64,000 nt of DNA. Source: Pseudomonadota bacterium (GTDB lineage Bacteria; Pseudomonadota; Gammaproteobacteria; Steroidobacterales; Steroidobacteraceae). The translations under genes and the position numbers were made by a program. Positions 58,986 to 64,000 of the stretch are shown here, piece by piece. The notes beneath the pieces are model-generated. The model worked only from the letters and a program-made list of their open reading frames with translations. It was not told the origin of the DNA and did not search any database. How positions within the stretch are numbered: the first letter of the stretch is position 1; every line of letters starts with the position of its first letter. The stretch is from positions 1 through 64,000 of the forward strand of contig JAEZFW010000069.1 of assembly GCA_023417315.1 (NCBI GenBank), read 5' to 3'.

Positions 58986-60089
58986 TCATCCATTCGCTGC
59001 CTTGCTGCCGGCGCGTTCCCCCGCCCGCTGCAAGAGCTCCTCGGGAAGACGCTGCAGCGGCAACACCTGATGTGCGGCACCTAATCGGACCGCTGTGCCC
59101 GGCATCCCCCACACGACGCTGCTCGCCTCATCCTGCGCGATGGTGTGCGCGCCCGCCTCCATCATCTCCTTCAACCCGCGCGCACCATCATCACCCATGC
59201 CGGTCAGGATGACCCCAGTTGCATTGGGCCCGACGTTCTGTGCGACCGATCGGAACATGACATCGACGCTCGGGCGATGTCGGTTCACGTGTGGGCCGTC
59301 GTTCAAGCGGCAGCGATAGCGCGCGCCGTCGCGCTCGACGAGCAGATGCCGATCCCCCGGTGCGATATAGACGTGGCCGGGAAGAATGTACTGACCATCC
59401 TGCGCCTCGCACACCGACATCGCCGAGCACTGATTCATACGCTCCGCAAACGGGCGACTGAACGCAGCGGGGATATGTTGAGAAATCACAATCGCGGGAG
59501 CATCCGCAGGCAATGCGGCTAAGGTCTCGCGAATCGCCTCGGTACCACCTGTCGATGCGCCAATCGCGATGATGCGATCGGTGGTCCGCAGCACGCGAGG
59601 GCCGCTCGCAGCAGGCAGCACGGCATCGGCACTGCGCCGCGGATTCACTTCCAACGCCACCGTCCGCGTCGCGGCGACTCGAGCGCTCACGCGTGCGCCC
59701 GCCGCCACCTTGACCTTCGAGATGAGCTCATCCGCATACTCGACGAGGCTGCCCGCGATATCGACTTTGGGCTTCGCAACGAAGTCGATGGCACCGAGCT
59801 CGAGTGCACGCAATGTCACATCGGCGCCTCTCTGCGTTAGCGAAGACACCATCACCACAGGCATGGGACGTAGACGCATCAAGTTCTCGAGAAACGTGAT
59901 GCCATCCATCCGTGGCATTTCGACATCGAGCGTGATCACGTGCGGGTTGAGCTGTTTGATCTTCTCGCGCGCCGCATAGGGATCCGCCGCCGCCCCCACC
60001 ACTTCGATACCCGGATCGCTTCTGAGCATCTCCGTCAGAAGCTTTCGCACCAAGGCGGAGTCATCGACGATGAGAACTCTAATTGCCAT
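58986..60089 (-). CDS. cheB: Chemotaxis methylesterase/deamidase CheB
   Basis: This 367-residue protein has a receiver domain (Asp55 in ITLDVEMPRMDG, with the VAKPKVD Lys) and a CheB catalytic domain. The triad is Ser in IAIGASTGGTEAI, His in VISQHIPAAFSRPF and Asp in ILTGMGDDGARGLKEM. It removes methyl groups from MCP glutamates when phosphorylated. The linker has few motifs. It follows cheD after 130 bp that include a palindromic repeat; it is last in the mcp-cheW-cheR-cheD-cheB order. Confidence 0.96.
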   Translation of the reverse strand: MAIRVLIVDDSALVRKLLTEMLRSDPGIEVVGAAADPYAAREKIKQLNPHVITLDVEMPRMDGITFLENLMRLRPMPVVMVSSLTQRGADVTLRALELGAIDFVAKPKVDIAGSLVEYADELISKVKVAAGARVSARVAATRTVALEVNPRRSADAVLPAASGPRVLRTTDRIIAIGASTGGTEAIRETLAALPADAPAIVISQHIPAAFSRPFAERMNQCSAMSVCEAQDGQYILPGHVYIAPGDRHLLVERDGARYRCRLNDGPHVNRHRPSVDVMFRSVAQNVGPNATGVILTGMGDDGARGLKEMMEAGAHTIAQDEASSVVWGMPGTAVRLGAAHQVLPLQRLPEELLQRAGERAGSKAANG

Positions 60090-60109
60090 GGTCGCTCCGC
60101 GCGCGGGCG

Positions 60110-60220
60110 AGGCGACGAAGGTGATGGAAGTGACGCAAGTGATGTAGGCACGACCCGTATGGGGCCGCGCACTGCACCTGCTGCGTTCTGACTTCCATCA
60201 CTTCCGTCACTTCCATCACC
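60110..60220. repeat. Palindromic repeat, GTGATGGAA type (9-bp units)
   Basis: The left arm (60112-60144) is GGCGACGAA, GGTGATGGAA, GTGACGCAA, GTGATG. The right arm (60187-60220) is the inverse: TCTGACTTCCATCACTTCC then GTCACTTCCATCACC. It resembles the GTGACGAA family but with a 9-bp period. It sits inside the chemotaxis operon between cheD and cheB and could lower downstream expression. Confidence 0.75.
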
Positions 60221-60825
60221 TAGAACAAGTCGATTTCCCCTGCCACCGGCGCCTTCTCGATCCGCTTCAAGAACTGCTGTTCCTGCGTGACGATGTCGGC
60301 ACGAGTCGACAGGTGGCGGACGCGAACGCGCCCGCTCATGGGGAAGTACTGCACGTGGCGCGGGCAGTTCGCGCCCACATCCTCCGAAGCGACGCGTAGG
60401 CCTTCTTGCTTGAGGTAGTCGCGCACGAAGATCACGTTGTGATTGCCGATGTCGGACAAGCTCGACAGCACACGGCCGCCGCCGAAGATCTTCACCTCGA
60501 GGTCCGCGCGCGTGCCGCCGGCACTCAGAATCCGATTGATCAACTGCTCCATGGAGGCGCTGCCGTATCGCGTCGCACGCCCGGCAATGTTCTCCCACGT
60601 ATCCGCCCCATGACCGCTCGGTCGCGGAAGCATGAAATGATTCATGCCGCCGATTCCTAGGCGCGGGTTGCGAATACACGCGGAGACACACGAGCCGAGG
60701 ATCGTGTCGAGCACCTCCTCTTGGCAGGTGACGTAGTAGTCGCCAGGCAAGAGTTTCACGACGACATTGCCGCGCGGGTCGTGGTAGCGGCGAATTCCTT
60801 CGAATCCGGGCAGGGGCCTAGCCAT
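60220..60825 (-). CDS. cheD: Chemoreceptor glutamine deamidase CheD
   Basis: This 201-residue protein deamidates glutamines of chemoreceptors. It has LPGDYYVTCQEEVLDTILGSCVSACI, with the catalytic Cys, then GIGGMNHFMLP with the His. KIFGGGRVL and NHNVIFVRDYLKQEGLRV complete the family pattern. The start MARPLPGFEG (ATG at 60825) lies 10 bp after the cheR stop and has GAGGGAG about 5 nt upstream, which rules out the longer upstream reading. Confidence 0.95.
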   Translation of the reverse strand: MARPLPGFEGIRRYHDPRGNVVVKLLPGDYYVTCQEEVLDTILGSCVSACIRNPRLGIGGMNHFMLPRPSGHGADTWENIAGRATRYGSASMEQLINRILSAGGTRADLEVKIFGGGRVLSSLSDIGNHNVIFVRDYLKQEGLRVASEDVGANCPRHVQYFPMSGRVRVRHLSTRADIVTQEQQFLKRIEKAPVAGEIDLF

Positions 60826-60835
60826 CCTGACTCCC

Positions 60836-61723
60836 TCAGATTGCACGCGATTCTCCGCTTCGCTTGTAGATCGTCTTACCGACCGACTTGAACGGCATCG
60901 TGGCCCCGTGAATCGACTCGGAGTGACCAATGCACAAGTAGCCGTTCGGCGCCAGGAGCTGCGCGAAGCGATTCACGAGCCGTTCGCGCGTCGGTTGATC
61001 GAAGTAGATCATCACGTTCCGGCAGAAGATGACGTCGAATGGCCCGCGCATCGGCCATTCGTGCATGAGATTGAGCGGCCGAAACGTCACGAGCTGCGTG
61101 ATCTCTGATCGCACTCGCGCGTTGCCCGACTGCGAGCCGGTGCCGCGACGAAAAAAGCGACGTAGTCTCGACTCGGGAATCGCCGACACACGATCTATCG
61201 GATACACACCGCGCTGTGCTTCGGCGATCACATTGCTGTCGATGTCCGTGGCGAGAATCTTCAAATCCCAACGTGGAGTCGCGGGCATCGCTTCCGCAGC
61301 GATCATCGCAAGGCAGTACGCCTCCTCCCCGGTCGAGCACCCCGCCGACCAGATCCGAATGCGTCGTGAGGCGGCATTGCGCTGCATTGCCTCCGGTAGC
61401 ATGTAGCTCGCGAGCGCCTCGAAATGATGGTTCTCGCGAAAGAAGGACGTGACGTTCGTCGTCAGGGCATTGATGAGGCCGACGAGCTCCTCGGGTCCCG
61501 CTTCTCGAACGTGCTCGCAGTACGCTTCGTACGAGCCCAGCCCCAGCTCGCGCATCCTTCGCGCGATGCGCCCTTGTACGAGCTGGCGCTTATTCGGACC
61601 GAGGGCAATGCCGGCATTCTCGATGACGACGTGCCTGATGAACTCGAACTCGGCGTCGCGCAGAATTGGATACGTGCCGCTCTCGGACGCAGAAGAGTGG
61701 ACGTTGGAGACTGGATGCATCAT
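60836..61723 (-). CDS. cheR: Chemotaxis methyltransferase CheR
   Basis: This 295-residue SAM-dependent enzyme methylates MCP glutamates. It has an N-terminal helical domain (FIRHVVIENAGIALGPNKRQLVQGRIARRMR), the SAM-binding segment RIWSAGCSTGEEAYCLAM, and FRPLNLMHEWPMRGPFDVIFCRNVMIYFD. The motif LCIGHSESIHG is near the C-terminus. It has the beta-subdomain of CheR enzymes that bind pentapeptide tethers; the MCP upstream ends in such a tether. It starts 100 bp after cheW. Confidence 0.96.
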   Translation of the reverse strand: MMHPVSNVHSSASESGTYPILRDAEFEFIRHVVIENAGIALGPNKRQLVQGRIARRMRELGLGSYEAYCEHVREAGPEELVGLINALTTNVTSFFRENHHFEALASYMLPEAMQRNAASRRIRIWSAGCSTGEEAYCLAMIAAEAMPATPRWDLKILATDIDSNVIAEAQRGVYPIDRVSAIPESRLRRFFRRGTGSQSGNARVRSEITQLVTFRPLNLMHEWPMRGPFDVIFCRNVMIYFDQPTRERLVNRFAQLLAPNGYLCIGHSESIHGATMPFKSVGKTIYKRSGESRAI

Positions 61724-61823
61724 GCATGCGCGAGGTCGTTCGGCTACGTTGAAGCAGGCGCGTATGGCGGCGGATCCGACACGCTTTCTGTATTCCTAGT
61801 CGCTGAATCTTCTTCCCGCGTCC

Positions 61824-62336
61824 TCACGCGTTGGCCGCGGCGGGGAGAGGCGCCACACCCGTGACGTCCCCGCCGATCAACTTGTCGATATCGAGCAGCA
61901 TCACCATGCGTCCCGACACCGCGGCCAAACCTTCGATGAACTCCGTGCTCGCCTGCCCTCCCAGATCCGGGGCCGGCTTGACGTCTCCACTCGGCACGTC
62001 GATTACATCGGATACGCCATCGACAACCAACCCGAAGTCGCGCCGTCCAAGCGAGGACTCGATCGACAGCACGATGATGACAGTGAGCGCCGTGTACTCG
62101 GCGCGCTCGAGATTGAAGCGCATGCGCAAGTCCACGATCGGAACGATCGACCCACGCAGGTTGAGCACACCTAGAACGTGTGTGGGCGCTTGCGGAATGC
62201 GCGTCACGGGCGACCAGCCGCGGATCTCCTGCACCCGCAGGATATCCACCCCATAAGTCTCCTCACCCAGCGTGAAAGTGAGCACCTGATTCGATCCGGC
62301 CGCGGTCACATCCGGCGTAGCATTGAGCGTAGTCAT
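61824..62336 (-). CDS. cheW: Chemotaxis coupling protein CheW
   Basis: This 170-residue adaptor links the chemoreceptor to the kinase CheA. Family features are VLTFTLGEETYGVDILRVQEI, TRIPQAPTHVLGVLNLRGSIVPIVDLRMRF, VVDGVSDVIDVP and VMLLDIDKLIG. A short alanine-rich tail (PLPAAANA) ends it. It starts 84 bp after the MCP stop. No cheA or cheY is in this window; they would be expected upstream, beyond 64000. Confidence 0.96.
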   Translation of the reverse strand: MTTLNATPDVTAAGSNQVLTFTLGEETYGVDILRVQEIRGWSPVTRIPQAPTHVLGVLNLRGSIVPIVDLRMRFNLERAEYTALTVIIVLSIESSLGRRDFGLVVDGVSDVIDVPSGDVKPAPDLGGQASTEFIEGLAAVSGRMVMLLDIDKLIGGDVTGVAPLPAAANA

Positions 62337-62377
62337 TCGAGAATCCTTCAGCTATTGCGCTTTTGAAGCGGCGCGGC

Positions 62378-62414
62378 CTTCATCACCTTCGTCACTTCCA
62401 TCACCTTCATCACC
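62378..62414. repeat. Single arm of the GTGATGGAA repeat
   Basis: CTTCATCACCTTCGTCACTT followed by CCATCACCTTCATCACC is four 9-bp units of the same kind as the right arm at 60187-60220. No inverted partner is visible. It lies 6 bp past the MCP stop. Confidence 0.55.
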
Positions 62415-62420
62415 GTTGGA

Positions 62421-64000
62421 TTAGAACTCCTGCCACACACTGTCATCTCCGCTTGCACGCGCGAGCTGCGGCGGCGCGCTCTTCGCTGCGCCCGCTGCGG
62501 GGCGCTGAGGTGCGGCAGGACGCGCGGGCGTGCGCGAGGTCGGGCGTGCAGTCGCGCGTGTTTCGGGCGCGCTTGCCGCAACTTCGCGGACGATTGCGCG
62601 ACCGTCGCGCGAGCGGAAGTAGCCAATCTGGCTCACGAGTGTGGCGGACTGCTGTTCCATCGCCTTGCTTGCAGCCGAAGCCTCTTCGACCAACGCCGCG
62701 TTCTGTTGCGTCACGTTGTCCATCTGGCTGACGGCGTTGTTGACCTGCTCGATGCCGGCCGACTGCTCTTCGCTCGCGGCTGCAATCTCAGCCACGATGT
62801 CCGTGACCTTCTTGACGCTCTCCATGATCTCCGCGAGCGTCTTGCCGGATTCATCGACGAGCTCGGAGCCGACCTTCACCTTGTCCACGGAATCGTTGAT
62901 GAGATCCTTGATCTCCTTGGCGGCGCTCGCACTACGCTGTGCGAGATTGCGAACTTCGGTCGCCACCACCGCAAAGCCGCGGCCCTGCTCGCCCGCACGC
63001 GCCGCTTCGACCGCGGCATTCAGCGCGAGTAGATTCGTTTGGAACGCGATCTCGTCGATCACACTGATGATGTCTGCAATCTTGCGGCTGGATGCATTGA
63101 TCTCGCCCATCGCGCCGATCGCACGATGCACGACCGCTCCACCCTTCTCGGCCTGTTCACGGGCACCAACTGCAAGCTGATTAGCCTGCCGCGCGTTATC
63201 GGCGTTCTGCTTCACGGTTGCGGTCATCTCTTCCATGCTGGATGCGGTTTCCTCGAGCGCCGCTGCCTGTTCCTGCGTGCGCTGGGAGAGATCGTCGTTG
63301 CCGTGCGAAAGCTGGCGAGCCGCCGCGCCGACGGCATCCGCGCTGCCGCGCACTCCGCCGACGATTTCGACGAGCTTCGCGTCCATGCGCTTGAGCGACG
63401 TCAACAAACGCCCGAGCTCATCGTTCGAATCGACGCGGACCTCGTTACCGAGCTCCCCCCCTGCGATTCGATCCGCAATGCTCACCGCGGCATTGAGCGC
63501 GCTCACGATCGACTGAATCAAGAGAAAGAGCATCACGGTCGCCGCACCGATGCCGATGACGATCGCTGCAATGATGAGGGTGCGGTTGCGCTTGTACGCG
63601 CTCTCGGCATCCGCACGCATCTCCTGAGCCACCTCGATCTGCATCGTGAGCAGCGCATCGCCGCTGCCAGTGAGCTTCTCGTAAGCCGGGCGTGCTCGAT
63701 CGAGCAGGGCGGATTCGGCCTTGTCGAATGTGCCGGCCTGAGCGGCGAGCAGCGCATCGTTCACCGCACTCAACACTGCGTCTTCGTGGCGCCCGAATTC
63801 TTCGACGATCACACGCTCCTTGTCCGTCAGCTCGGTTGCCTGCAGCTTGGCCGTCAGCTCTTTGACTTCCGCCGTTCGCTGATTCAACAAGTCGAGGCCT
63901 GCTTTCGCGCTGTTCGAGTCCTGGCGAATGACGATCTCCTCCGCGCGCTCCAGCACCTCGCGAGAATGCGACTCGATAGTCCCCACCCAGCCCGTGGGCA
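62421..64000 (-). CDS. Methyl-accepting chemotaxis protein, 5' end cut by the window
   Basis: The 3' part (about 525 codons) of a receptor is present, and the frame stays open through 64000. It begins in a four-helix-bundle ligand-binding domain (SHSREVLERAEEIV ... YKRNRT). A membrane helix (TLIIAAIVIGIGAATVMLFLLI), a HAMP domain and the signalling hairpin with GEQGRGFAVVATEVRNLAQRS follow. Methylation segments surround this. A flexible Ala/Pro/Arg/Thr-rich linker ends with the pentapeptide VWQEF, an xWxxF tether for CheR and CheB. The layout resembles receptors that work with CheR-CheD-CheB sets such as Pseudomonas che2. Confidence 0.95.
   Translation of the reverse strand, partial: PTGWVGTIESHSREVLERAEEIVIRQDSNSAKAGLDLLNQRTAEVKELTAKLQATELTDKERVIVEEFGRHEDAVLSAVNDALLAAQAGTFDKAESALLDRARPAYEKLTGSGDALLTMQIEVAQEMRADAESAYKRNRTLIIAAIVIGIGAATVMLFLLIQSIVSALNAAVSIADRIAGGELGNEVRVDSNDELGRLLTSLKRMDAKLVEIVGGVRGSADAVGAAARQLSHGNDDLSQRTQEQAAALEETASSMEEMTATVKQNADNARQANQLAVGAREQAEKGGAVVHRAIGAMGEINASSRKIADIISVIDEIAFQTNLLALNAAVEAARAGEQGRGFAVVATEVRNLAQRSASAAKEIKDLINDSVDKVKVGSELVDESGKTLAEIMESVKKVTDIVAEIAAASEEQSAGIEQVNNAVSQMDNVTQQNAALVEEASAASKAMEQQSATLVSQIGYFRSRDGRAIVREVAASAPETRATARPTSRTPARPAAPQRPAAGAAKSAPPQLARASGDDSVWQEF

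Overview
The window is high-GC, gene-dense chromosomal DNA from a gammaproteobacterium. The evidence is conserved gene order: rplM-rpsI, purE-purK, the maf-rng-yhdP-nitrilase-tldD run with pmbA and darP nearby, and the holA-nadD-rsfS-rlmH run with leuS and lptE elsewhere in the window. A UrcA-family protein, DUF885 peptidases, a GH3 glucosidase with a PA14 domain and a ZnuD-like TonB receptor fit a free-living aerobe of the Steroidobacter/Nevskia/Xanthomonas side of the class. That placement is inference. No phage, CRISPR array, transposase or rRNA was seen.

Layout. 0-13.4 kb: tRNA-Gln, rpsI/rplM, coq7, a CRP-family regulator, rpe, djlA, purC, a histidine kinase, a YihY membrane protein, pmbA, darP, purEK and an ExeA-like ATPase fused to an FHA domain. 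13.4-22.4 kb, all on the minus strand: maf, rng, yhdP, nitrilase and tldD, linked by short overlaps and gaps, then a small membrane protein. 22.5-27.0 kb: a STAS-like protein, a Hanks-type kinase, then holA, nadD, rsfS and rlmH. 27.2-49.9 kb is an accessory block. It holds a zinc-type TonB receptor with a small Cys/His exported protein, LysR-MATE, a serine hydrolase, a Gfo/Idh oxidoreductase, the GH3 enzyme, an aldo/keto reductase, a double retropepsin, UrcA, an EF-hand protein, a GST, a POT transporter, two DUF885 peptidases, a cupin, a thioredoxin-like protein and a prolyl iminopeptidase. 50-55.3 kb: leuS and lptE, with a response regulator, an Hpt protein and a small zincin around them; the usual leuS-lptE-holA neighbourhood is therefore split by the accessory block. 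55.5-64 kb: a REC-GAF-histidine kinase, an HDOD protein and the chemotaxis set mcp-cheW-cheR-cheD-cheB, with the MCP running off the window.

The most unusual signal is a set of short palindromic repeats whose arms are 3-5 tandem units of 8-9 bp (GTGACGAA-type, ACTGGYTA-type, GGGTTGCT-type, GGTTGACA-type). They sit between genes and at gene ends. Some supply the stop codon, so that three unrelated proteins all end in Glu-Val-Thr-Lys/Arg. Two lie in frame inside leuS and account for most of its extra ~50 residues. A separate 215-bp element with 25-bp terminal inverted repeats and several perfect internal hairpins lies at 57556-57770, and a third repeat type (AAACTCTCGCCAAGCTCGC) occurs three times.

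How the genes work together: most housekeeping genes serve translation, purine and NAD synthesis and envelope biogenesis. The right end is a sensory array. The 27-50 kb block looks like a nutrient-acquisition and peptide/sugar degradation mosaic rather than one pathway.
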